Of a DNA stretch of 64,000 bases, positions 50,691-57,940 are shown piece by piece (the stretch's first letter is position 1; each line of letters begins with the position of its first letter). Source of the DNA: Streptomyces spiroverticillatus (GTDB lineage: Bacteria > Actinomycetota > Actinomycetes > Streptomycetales > Streptomycetaceae); assembly GCA_014650415.1 (NCBI GenBank), contig BMUX01000012.1, positions 1-64,000 of the forward strand. Reading direction: 5' to 3'. Below the pieces are notes generated by a model. The model searched no databases. It was not told the DNA's origin and was given only the letters and a program-made list of their open reading frames with translations. Made by a program: the position numbers and the translations under genes.

Positions 50691-51479
50691 ATGAGCAGCG
50701 TATTCGACGAGATCGCGGAGTTGTACGACCGTGCCCGCCCCGCATACCCGCCGGAAGTGGTGGACGCCCTCGTGTCCGCATCCGGGCTGACGTGCGGCGG
50801 CCGGGTCCTCGAAGTCGGCCCGGGAACAGGCCAGTTGACGCTTCCGCTCGCGCGCGGCGGGTGTGCGGTGACCGCCGTCGAGCTGGGCCCGCGGCTCGCC
50901 GCCCTCGCCCGCCGCAAGCTCGCCCCGTACCCGGCGGCGGAGATCGTCGTCGCCGACTTCGCGCGCTGGCCGCTGCCGCCGGAGCCCTTCGATGCCCTGG
51001 TCTCCGCGACCGCGTGGCACTGGATCGACGCGGGGGTCCGTACGGAGCGGGCGGCGCGGGCGCTGCGGCCCGGCGGGCGGCTCTCGCTGATCGTCACGCA
51101 TCACGTGGCGGGCGGCACCGAGGAGTTCTTCGCGGAGGTGCAGTCCTTGTACGAGCGCTGGGACCCGGCGGCGGTCCCCGGCGAGCGCCTGCGCGAGCCG
51201 GAGGCGATCCCCACGGACCCGGCCGGGCGCGGGGACCTCGCCGACCTCGCCGCGTCGGCCGACTTCGCGGCGCCCGTCGTGCGGCGCTTCGCCCGCGAGG
51301 TGACGTACACGGCGCGGCAGTACACGGACGTCCTGCGCACCTACTCCGGGACCCTCCGGCTGGGCGGCGACCGGCGGGAAGGGCTCCTCGCCGACATTCA
51401 CGACCTGATCGAGGCGGGCCACGGGGGCCGGGTGGTGAAGCGGTATCTCCACGAGGTGGTCACGGCGGAACGGAGGTGA
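50691..51479 (+). CDS. Class I SAM-dependent methyltransferase
   Basis: The 262-residue enzyme has the SAM-binding motif I VLEVGPGTGQLTLPLA (about 38-53), motif II AVELGPRLAALARR and the DALVSATAWHWID motif typical of the ubiquinone/menaquinone-type and small-molecule methyltransferases. A GAAGGG about 3 bases before the ATG at 50691 and GGAGGGGG further upstream support the start. The substrate is unknown. It is followed after 139 bases by the monooxygenase gene, behind an AT-richer region. Confidence 0.87.
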   Translation: MSSVFDEIAELYDRARPAYPPEVVDALVSASGLTCGGRVLEVGPGTGQLTLPLARGGCAVTAVELGPRLAALARRKLAPYPAAEIVVADFARWPLPPEPFDALVSATAWHWIDAGVRTERAARALRPGGRLSLIVTHHVAGGTEEFFAEVQSLYERWDPAAVPGERLREPEAIPTDPAGRGDLADLAASADFAAPVVRRFAREVTYTARQYTDVLRTYSGTLRLGGDRREGLLADIHDLIEAGHGGRVVKRYLHEVVTAERR

Positions 51480-51618
51480 CCCGGCAGGGGTCGCCCTTCT
51501 AACGGCCTCAAAAACGTTACTCGGTTGCATATGTGCCTTGGTTGTGATTGTCTCTCCATGTCGGAAACCCGTGGGGAGACCGCGCACCCCACACCGCATC
51601 CGCAACGGAGGAACAGAC

Positions 51619-53163
51619 GTGACGACGAGCGTGCTGATCGTGGGCTCCGGCCCGACCGGACTGACCCTGGCACTGGACCTGGCCCGGCGAGGCGTCCCGG
51701 TCCGGGTGGTCGACAAGTCCCCCGAATTCCCCCGGAGTTCACGGGCCAAGGGCCCCAACCAGCGCACCCTGGAAGTGCTGGAGGACCTCGGAGTCGTACG
51801 CGAGGTGCTGGACGCCGGCCGCGCGCCGGTCCCCATGCGCAAGTACCGCGACGGGCTGCCCGTCGCCGACGCCGACCCCTACGAGGGCAGGCGCCCGACC
51901 CCCGACAAGCCGTACGACCGGGGGTGGCTGCTGGCCCAGTGGAAGCTGGAGGAGGTCCTGCGCGAGCGGCTCGCCGCCCACGGGGTGCACGTCGAACTGG
52001 GCGTCGAGGTCGTCTCGTACGAGGAGGCCGGCACGACCGTCCTCGCCCGCGCCGCCGACGGCAGCGCGATCGAGGCGCGCTACCTCGTCGGCTGCGACGG
52101 CGGACACAGCCGCATCCGGGGGCTCATGGGCGCCACCTTCGAGGGCGACACCCAGGAGGACCAGCTCATGGTCAACGGCGACGTCGTCCTGACCGGCGCG
52201 GACGATCTGAGCCGGGACCACTGGCACCAGTGGTTCGACGAGGACGGCGCGGTGATGCTCTGCCCGATCCCCGGCACGGCCGCCCACTGGTGGTTCCAGG
52301 CCGGCCCGGAGCGCGCCGCCGACGGCACGCCGCTGCCGCCCACCCGCGAGGGCTTCCAGCGCCTCTTCGACCGGCACGCCCGCATCCCCGGCGTCACCGT
52401 CACCGACGCCGCGCTCCTCTCCACGTACCGCGTCAACGTCCGCATGGTCGACCGCTACCGCGCGGGCCGCGTCCTGCTGGCGGGCGACGCCGCACACGTG
52501 CACCCCATCGCGGGCGGCCTCGGCATGAACACCGGCATCCAGGACGCGTACAACCTCGGCTGGAAACTCGCGGCGGTCGTCACGGGCACGGCCGACGAAG
52601 CCCTCCTGGACACGTACGAGGAGGAACGTCTCCCCGTCGCCGCCTGGACCCTCGACACCTCCTCCCGGCAGCTCGACGCGGTCCTGGCCGCGATCAAGAA
52701 GCCGGGCGGCGGCCTCGACGCGGGCATCACGGACGCCACGAGCGGCCTCGGCATCGGCTACCGCTGGAGCTCCCTCGCCCCGCCCACCACCGTCGACACC
52801 CCGCTGCGCCCCGGCGACCGTGCCCCCGACGCCCCCTGCGCGGACGCCGCCACCGGCACCCCCGTCCGCCTCTTCGAGACCTTCGCGGGCCCGCACTTCA
52901 CGCTCCTGGCCTTCGGCGGGGAAGCGGCCCGCTCGCTGCCCCCGACGGACGACGCGACCCGGACGTACGCCATCGACGCGGGCCCGCTCAGCGACCTCGC
53001 CGACCCCGAGGGCCACGCCAGGGCCGCGTACGGAATCAAGGGCGACGCCCTGGTCCTGGTCCGCCCGGACAACCACATCGCCCTGATCGCGACCCCCTCC
53101 CAGGCGCAAACCGTACGGAACTACCTGCCCGCCCCCGCGACGCAGGCCGCCGCACACGCCTGA
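51619..53163 (+). CDS. FAD-dependent aromatic monooxygenase (PheA/TfdB type)
   Basis: This 514-residue flavoprotein belongs to the FAD_binding_3 class A hydroxylases. It has VLIVGSGPTGLTLALDLARR (FAD Rossmann), the DG motif LVGCDGGHSRIR (about 155-166), and the GD motif AGDAAHVHPIAGGLGMNTG. The C-terminal thioredoxin-like domain (about 395-505) is present, with LRPGDRAPDAPC. It would hydroxylate a phenolic or polyketide-like substrate with NAD(P)H and O2. GGAGG 7 bases before the GTG at 51619 decides the start. No polyketide genes are near, so a resistance or catabolic role is equally possible. Confidence 0.92.
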   Translation: MTTSVLIVGSGPTGLTLALDLARRGVPVRVVDKSPEFPRSSRAKGPNQRTLEVLEDLGVVREVLDAGRAPVPMRKYRDGLPVADADPYEGRRPTPDKPYDRGWLLAQWKLEEVLRERLAAHGVHVELGVEVVSYEEAGTTVLARAADGSAIEARYLVGCDGGHSRIRGLMGATFEGDTQEDQLMVNGDVVLTGADDLSRDHWHQWFDEDGAVMLCPIPGTAAHWWFQAGPERAADGTPLPPTREGFQRLFDRHARIPGVTVTDAALLSTYRVNVRMVDRYRAGRVLLAGDAAHVHPIAGGLGMNTGIQDAYNLGWKLAAVVTGTADEALLDTYEEERLPVAAWTLDTSSRQLDAVLAAIKKPGGGLDAGITDATSGLGIGYRWSSLAPPTTVDTPLRPGDRAPDAPCADAATGTPVRLFETFAGPHFTLLAFGGEAARSLPPTDDATRTYAIDAGPLSDLADPEGHARAAYGIKGDALVLVRPDNHIALIATPSQAQTVRNYLPAPATQAAAHA

Positions 53164-53211
53164 CCCGGCAAGGACCTGGACAGGCGCCCGCCTCCCGCCG
53201 ATCATGGGCCG

Positions 53212-53853
53212 GTGATCATGGACCCGAATTTCCGGTGGGACGAGTTCAACCGGCTCCGCAGCGCGCTGGGTTACCTCACTCCGGCCGAACTGATCGACCT
53301 GGCGGACCGGGGCACGAAGGTCCTGGACCCCTTCTCGGTCATCCTGTCGCGGTACGTGGAGCTGGGTGCGGGCAACGTCTTCTACCCGGGCGCGGTCGTC
53401 GAGTGCGACGACGAGAGCACGTGCGCCGTGGGCGGCTTCAACGTCTTCCACGGCGCGACACGCATCGCCGCGACCGGGGGCGGAAACATCACCATCGGCA
53501 ACGGCACGCTCATCGGCGAGGGCGGCACCCAGATCAAGTCCTCCTCCCCGGCCACCCCGGTCACGGTCGACGACGGCGCCCGCCTGGCCAACGGCGCCGA
53601 ACTCCTCGGCCCCACGTGGGTGGGCGCCGGCGCCCAGATCCTCGGCCCCATTTCGGCCCGCTCGGTCACCCTGGCCGCGGGGAAACCCCACACCCACCCC
53701 GACCCCGACCACCGCGGCGCAGTCCTCAAGGGCTTCGGCCGCGCCGACCACATCCGCCTCGCCCCGGGCGAAGTCCTCAACGCCACGGGCGACTTCCGCA
53801 CGGCACCGGTGGAGCGCCAGCGGGCCTACCACCCGGATGCGCCCTCCCTGTGA
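53212..53853 (+). CDS. Left-handed beta-helix (hexapeptide-like) protein
   Basis: The 213-residue protein carries hexad-like repeats (VELGAGNVFYPGAVVECDD, ITIGNGTLIGEGG and VTVDDGARLANGAELLGP) that predict a left-handed beta-helix as in acyltransferases and the C-terminal part of sugar nucleotidyltransferases. No nucleotidyl domain is present. A His/Asp cluster at THPDPDH (about 160-166) may bind metal or substrate. The GTG at 53212 or ATG at 53218 is the start; there is no strong ribosome site. Function is unresolved; an N- or O-acetyltransferase is one possibility. Confidence 0.75.
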   Translation: MIMDPNFRWDEFNRLRSALGYLTPAELIDLADRGTKVLDPFSVILSRYVELGAGNVFYPGAVVECDDESTCAVGGFNVFHGATRIAATGGGNITIGNGTLIGEGGTQIKSSSPATPVTVDDGARLANGAELLGPTWVGAGAQILGPISARSVTLAAGKPHTHPDPDHRGAVLKGFGRADHIRLAPGEVLNATGDFRTAPVERQRAYHPDAPSL

Positions 53854-53883
53854 GCGGCTTCTCCGGCGAGGGCGGACGGCGAC

Positions 53884-54171
53884 ATGGCGAGACGTAAGAA
53901 GGCAGGACCGCAGCCCTTCGGCGTTCCGCAGGGCATCGTCCTGCTGGAGACCCCCGACGGCTGGCGCCACACCGTCCTCACCGCGGACGGCGGACTGCTC
54001 TGCGGCCGCCTCGACGTGGCCCCGCACACCGACCCTCAGGGTGCACGCATCGCGGCGGAGGGCCTCGTGAGAGCGCTCGCGCGCGACGTTCACGGCGCCG
54101 AGGCGGAGGTGAGCTGGGACCCGCCTCAAGACGCCGGGACCTGGACCGCGCGCATCACCCACGCCGGATGA
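53884..54171 (+). CDS. Small protein of unknown function
   Basis: This 95-residue soluble protein has a basic N-terminus and beta-rich core (GIVLLETPDGWRHTVLTADGG and GAEAEVSWDPPQDAGTWTARI). GAGGGCGGACGG before the ATG at 53884 and the terminator after the stop support that it is expressed. I do not recognise its family. It is the last gene before a convergent pair. Confidence 0.7.
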   Translation: MARRKKAGPQPFGVPQGIVLLETPDGWRHTVLTADGGLLCGRLDVAPHTDPQGARIAAEGLVRALARDVHGAEAEVSWDPPQDAGTWTARITHAG

Positions 54172-54196
54172 CGCCAGTGAGGGGTGTACATGGAAA

Positions 54197-54240
54197 GACG
54201 CTGTCGGTCTCCCGGGGGTGTCCGGGAGACCGACAGCGTC
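54197..54240. terminator. 19-bp perfect bidirectional terminator
   Basis: Arms 54197-54215 and 54222-54240 pair perfectly with a 6-base loop, in the gap between the small-protein stop and the convergent DUF4239 gene. Confidence 0.9.
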
Positions 54241-54259
54241 GCGGGGGCGGGGCCTGCGG

Positions 54260-55021
54260 CTACTCCGCTCCGGGGAATCTGTTGACGAAGGGGTCCGGGG
54301 TGGCGGCGATGCCGTGGCCGAAGGGGGCGTCGAGGTCCCAGATGAGGAAGAGGAGGAAGGCGATCATCACGCTGAAGAGTCCGGCGAGGAGCAACTCGCG
54401 TGGAGTGCGCCGGATTTGGAGGGTGAAGATCAGGCCGACGGTGATCAGTGCGCCGGTGATCAGGCCGAACCAGACGATGGGGGGCATCGTCGCCTCGGTG
54501 TTCTGGGCGCGTTGGTCGCGGGCGTCGTCGGCGGCGGCGACCTGGTCGACGAGGGGCTGGTAGGCCTGGCCCTCCAGGTCGGTCTTGGGGGCGTAGAGGG
54601 TGACGTCCTGGCGGACGCGGGCCAGGAGGTCGTCGCCCTTCTCGGTGACCTCGCTGTGGTCGACCATGTGCTGCCACTCGGTGTGCACGACGTGGCTGAC
54701 GTAGGCGTCGATGTCGTTGCGGATGCGGGTGCGGACGTCGGCGGGGTAGACCTCGGCGCGGGTGCTCACCTCGTGCAGGGCCTGGGCCTCCAGGCGTACC
54801 GATTCCTGGGCGGCGCCGCGGCCCTCCCAGACGCCCGCGATGGCGAGGCCGAGGACGATCGCGTAGATCACGCCGATCATCATCGTCATGTACTCGAGGA
54901 CGTCGGGGGTCTCCGACGGGTCGTCGTCCTCGCCGATCCGGCGGTTGTTGATCACGACGATGGTGAGGACGACGGCGCAGGCAGCGGCCATCGCGATGGT
55001 CAGAACAAGCCATTCCGACAC
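54260..55021 (-). CDS. DUF4239 (bestrophin-like) membrane protein
   Basis: The 253-residue protein has helices near 5-23, 48-66, 185-203 and 212-232 around a central soluble helical domain (about 70-175). The motif DVLEYMTMMIGVIYAIVLGL in the second helix region is characteristic of DUF4239. Members are compared with bestrophin-like channels, but transport has not been shown as far as I know. The GTG at 55021 lies 25 bases after the proline-rich gene on the same strand, suggesting an operon. Confidence 0.85.
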   Translation of the reverse strand: MSEWLVLTIAMAAACAVVLTIVVINNRRIGEDDDPSETPDVLEYMTMMIGVIYAIVLGLAIAGVWEGRGAAQESVRLEAQALHEVSTRAEVYPADVRTRIRNDIDAYVSHVVHTEWQHMVDHSEVTEKGDDLLARVRQDVTLYAPKTDLEGQAYQPLVDQVAAADDARDQRAQNTEATMPPIVWFGLITGALITVGLIFTLQIRRTPRELLLAGLFSVMIAFLLFLIWDLDAPFGHGIAATPDPFVNRFPGAE

Positions 55022-55046
55022 GGGGAACCTCCTTCGGTGAGGCCGC

Positions 55047-55652
55047 TCAGCGGGACGAGCGGGGGCGCAGGACCGCGACGGCGAACACCGCGGGCGCTGT
55101 GATCATGAGCGTGAGGGTGAGCATCGAGGTCTGTCCCTCGGGCTTCTTGCGGACCGGCTTGCGGTAGGTGGGAAGGGCGATGGCTCTGGGCGGGGGTGGC
55201 GGCGGCTTGATGGCGGGGGGAGCGGGTGCCGGGGGCGGCGGTGGTGGGGGCGGCGGTGGTGGGGGAGGTGGTGGTGGGGCGGGTTGGGGGAGTACGGGGG
55301 CGGGCTTCGGCGGGACCGGCTTCGGCGGTTTCGGTGGCTTCGGCGGTGTGGGCTTCGGCGGCGGAGCCGGTGGCTTGGGGTCCGGGGGCAGCGGCGGTGG
55401 CGGTGGCGGCGGCGGGGGTTCCGGCGGAGGCGGTGGTGGCGGTGGTGGCGGCGGGGTGGGCGTCGGCCCGCAGGCCGCGTCGTCGCCGCCCGCGATCGAC
55501 ACCACGACCCCCTGATCGGTGGACGCGTACGCGCAACTGTCCGCGGAGGCGGGCACGGAGCCGACCAGGAGCCAGCACAGCGCTGCCGAGGACAGGAGAC
55601 GTACGAGGAGCGGACCGGGCTTCCGGCGTGATCCGTACACGAGGGGCATCAT
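55047..55652 (-). CDS. Secreted proline-rich protein with C-terminal membrane helix
   Basis: This 201-residue protein has a signal peptide (about 12-35, ending PASAD), a short Cys-containing head (CAYASTDQGVVVSIAGGDDAAC, two Cys that could pair), a long Pro-rich stalk of about 100 residues with runs of 10 or more prolines, and a C-terminal helix (about 178-195) ending RPRSSR. It may span the peptidoglycan and present its head outside. Its tight link to the DUF4239 gene suggests a joint function. ATG at 55652 or 55649 is the start. The low-complexity DNA (GGC/GGT/GGG repeats on the plus strand) is slippage-prone. Confidence 0.78.
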   Translation of the reverse strand: MMPLVYGSRRKPGPLLVRLLSSAALCWLLVGSVPASADSCAYASTDQGVVVSIAGGDDAACGPTPTPPPPPPPPPPPEPPPPPPPPPLPPDPKPPAPPPKPTPPKPPKPPKPVPPKPAPVLPQPAPPPPPPPPPPPPPPPPAPAPPAIKPPPPPPRAIALPTYRKPVRKKPEGQTSMLTLTLMITAPAVFAVAVLRPRSSR

Positions 55653-55887
55653 GAATCTGCTCAACGAGCGGCACACGGCAGAAGTAATCGATTCGCCTGA
55701 TGGGTGGGACTTTCCCGGATTTGCGTTCGGAACGGGATCAGGTGTGCGGATCGGCCGTGGAGGCCGCGGGAAAAGTTTTTCGCGGAGCGTTGAACACGGG
55801 GGCGGTCCGCGTACGTACCCAGTGCCGAGAGCGACGCACCTCGGCGTCGCACCCACTCTTCGGGAAGCTCGGGAAACGGGAGTCGAC

Positions 55888-56829
55888 ATGGGTACCTGGC
55901 GGAATGTCTCGCTCGCGGTGACGGCCGCAGCAGTGCTGGCGCTGACGACGGCATGCGGGCAGGACAACGGAAACGCCTCCCCGGGAGCCCAGTCCGTGGC
56001 CAACCCGGCCCCCGCCGACGGGTACGGGTACGGCGACGGCGAGAAGGGGGAGAACAAGGCCGCGGCCCCCAAGGCCGCCGGACAGCTCGCCGCCCGTGAC
56101 GACGCCAAGCTGGGCAAGATCGTCACCGACAGCGCGGGCATGACCCTCTACCGGTTCGACAAGGACACCGCGAAACCCCCGAAGTCGAATTGCGAGGGCG
56201 ACTGTGCGAAGGCCTGGCCGGTGGTGCCCGCCGGCACCGCCACCGCCGTGCCCGGCACCGACGCGTCCGCCGTCGGATCGGTGACCCGCGCCGACGGCAC
56301 CAAGCAACTCACCCTCGGCGGCTGGCCCATGTACCGGTTCGCCCAGGACACCAAGGCCGGCGACGTCAAGGGACAGGGCGTGGGCGGCACCTGGTTCGCC
56401 TCCGCCCCGGACGGCAAGAAGGCCGCACCCGCGGGTGCCGCTCCCGACGCCCCGGCACCCGCCGACCTCCCCGGCATGTCCGTCCGCAAGGACCCCAAGC
56501 TGGGCGAGATCGTCGTGGACTCGCGGGGCATGACCGTCTACCGGTTCAAGAAGGACTCCGCCTGGCCCATGAAGACCGCCTGCACCGGTGCCTGCCTCGA
56601 CAAGTGGCCGGTCGTCCCGCCGGTGGCGAAGAACGACACCACCGGCATCATCAAGAAGGGGTTCGTCGTCTTCGACCGCCCCGACGGCGTCAAGCAGCAG
56701 ACCATTGACTGCTGGCCCGTCTACACCTTCTCGGGTGACAAGAAGGCCGGGGACACCAACGGGCAGGGCGTGGGCGGCACTTGGTACGCCGTCTCCCCCC
56801 AGGGCAAGCTCGTCGGAGCCCCCAAGTAG
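55888..56829 (+). CDS. SCO0930-type lipoprotein with two secreted-repeat domains
   Basis: The 313-residue lipoprotein has lipobox TTACG with Cys23 and a Gly/Lys-rich linker, then two copies of the COG4315 secreted repeat: KLGKIVTDSAGMTLYRFD... and KLGEIVVDSRGMTVYRFK.... Each has a Cys pair (CEGDCAKAWPVV and CTGACLDKWPVV) and ends GGTWFASAP or GGTWYAVSP. Similar repeats in other bacteria bind electron carriers or heme-like ligands, but function is unproven. GGGAG 5 bases before the ATG at 55888 supports the start. The homologous gene in S. coelicolor (SCO0930) is also close to rmdA, from memory. Confidence 0.87.
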   Translation: MGTWRNVSLAVTAAAVLALTTACGQDNGNASPGAQSVANPAPADGYGYGDGEKGENKAAAPKAAGQLAARDDAKLGKIVTDSAGMTLYRFDKDTAKPPKSNCEGDCAKAWPVVPAGTATAVPGTDASAVGSVTRADGTKQLTLGGWPMYRFAQDTKAGDVKGQGVGGTWFASAPDGKKAAPAGAAPDAPAPADLPGMSVRKDPKLGEIVVDSRGMTVYRFKKDSAWPMKTACTGACLDKWPVVPPVAKNDTTGIIKKGFVVFDRPDGVKQQTIDCWPVYTFSGDKKAGDTNGQGVGGTWYAVSPQGKLVGAPK

Positions 56830-56867
56830 CCCCAAGTAGGTGCCGGGGCCCGCTTCCTCGTACAGTT

Positions 56868-56905
56868 CGGCCCGTCGGACCCGCGCGCGTGGGTCCGACG
56901 GGCCG
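56868..56905 (+). terminator. 15-bp hairpin terminator
   Basis: CGGCCCGTCGGACCC (56868-56882) pairs perfectly with GGGTCCGACGGGCCG (56891-56905), 38 bases after the lipoprotein stop. Confidence 0.82.
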
Positions 56906-57070
56906 AGTGCGTACGGCACGACCGCAGGGGACACCGTGCGACAGCGGTGAATCCTCCGGAGGTTGCCGTGGTCCGCGCACATGCCTGCGGGGTGTGACCG
57001 AGAACGGACCGCCAATTTCCGTTTTCGCTCGCTCTGCTGGCGGCGGATCAGTAGCCTCGGCTCGAACACC

Positions 57071-57095
57071 GGGCACGGACGTCCCTTCCGTGCCC
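57071..57095. promoter_or_regulatory. 9-bp hairpin in the leader of the methyltransferase gene
   Basis: GGGCACGGA (57071-57079) and TCCGTGCCC (57087-57095) flank a 7-base loop, 32 bases before the ATG. It may be an operator or leader structure. The 298-base gap between the genes holds this and the terminator at 56868-56905; no ORF with a ribosome site was seen. Confidence 0.4.
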
Positions 57096-57127
57096 GTATT
57101 CGTCGCGGCGACTTGTTGGAGATCTTG

Positions 57128-57940
57128 ATGGAGCGTCCCGCCTGGGCCCCGCCCGGCATCGACCTCTCGATGCCGAGCGTGTCCCGCATCTACGACTACT
57201 ACCTGGGCGGTTCGCACAACTTCGAGGTCGACCGGGAAGCGGCCCGCCGTGCGATGGAGTTCCTGCCGGGTCTGCCCAAGATCATGCAGGCCAACCGGGC
57301 GTTCATGCGCCGCGCCGTGCGCCACGCGCTCTCCGAAGGCGTCACCCAGTTCCTCGACATCGGCTCCGGCATCCCGACCTTCGGCAACGTCCACGAGGTC
57401 GCCCAGTCCGCCGACGCGTCCGCCCGCGTGGTGTACGTCGACCACGACCCGGTGGCCGTCGCGCACAGCCAGGCCGTGCTGGAGGGCAACGAGCGGGCCG
57501 CCGTCGTCGCCGCCGACCTGCGCAAGCCCCAGGAGATCCTCGCCGCTCCCGAGCTGACGGGCCTCCTCGACCTGGAGAGACCGGTGGCGCTGCTGCTGGT
57601 GGCCGTCCTGCACTTCCTGGAGGACACCGACGACCCGCAGGCCGCCGTCGCCGAGCTCCGCGACGCGCTCGCCCCCGGCAGCATGCTGATCGTCACGCAC
57701 GCCGCGTACGAGGGCATCCCGCTCGACCAGGAGACCGCGGGCGGTGCCGTCGACGTCTACCGGCAGATCAAGAACCCGCTGATCATGCGTGACCACGACG
57801 AGGTCGCCCGCTTCTTCGAGGGGTACGAGATGGTGGAGCCGGGCCTGGTGAAGATGGCCGAGTGGCGGCCCGAGACGCCCGTCGCGCAGGAGGACCCGTA
57901 CGCGTTCTCGGGCTTCGCAGGGGTGGGGCGCAAGGCGTGA
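57128..57940 (+). CDS. PF04672-type SAM-dependent methyltransferase
   Basis: The 270-residue protein fits the actinobacterial methyltransferase family formerly called DUF574. It begins PPGIDLSMPSVSRIYDYYLGG, then FLDIGSGIPTFGNVHEVAQ as the SAM loop, and VVYVDHDPVAVAHSQAVL as the acidic strand. Its substrates are largely unknown. GGAG 6 bases before the ATG at 57128 is the ribosome site. Its stop overlaps the GTG of the rmdA-like gene by four bases (GTGA), so both proteins are produced together. Confidence 0.9.
   Translation: MERPAWAPPGIDLSMPSVSRIYDYYLGGSHNFEVDREAARRAMEFLPGLPKIMQANRAFMRRAVRHALSEGVTQFLDIGSGIPTFGNVHEVAQSADASARVVYVDHDPVAVAHSQAVLEGNERAAVVAADLRKPQEILAAPELTGLLDLERPVALLLVAVLHFLEDTDDPQAAVAELRDALAPGSMLIVTHAAYEGIPLDQETAGGAVDVYRQIKNPLIMRDHDEVARFFEGYEMVEPGLVKMAEWRPETPVAQEDPYAFSGFAGVGRKA

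Noticed and set aside
55168..55515. Gly-rich plus-strand frame
   Set aside because: It is the antisense of the proline-rich stalk; glycine runs are the direct complement of proline codons.
55764..55785. Imperfect dyad around AAAAGTTTTT upstream of the lipoprotein
   Set aside because: Arms depend on G-U pairs and it is not at a gene end or at a recognisable promoter.
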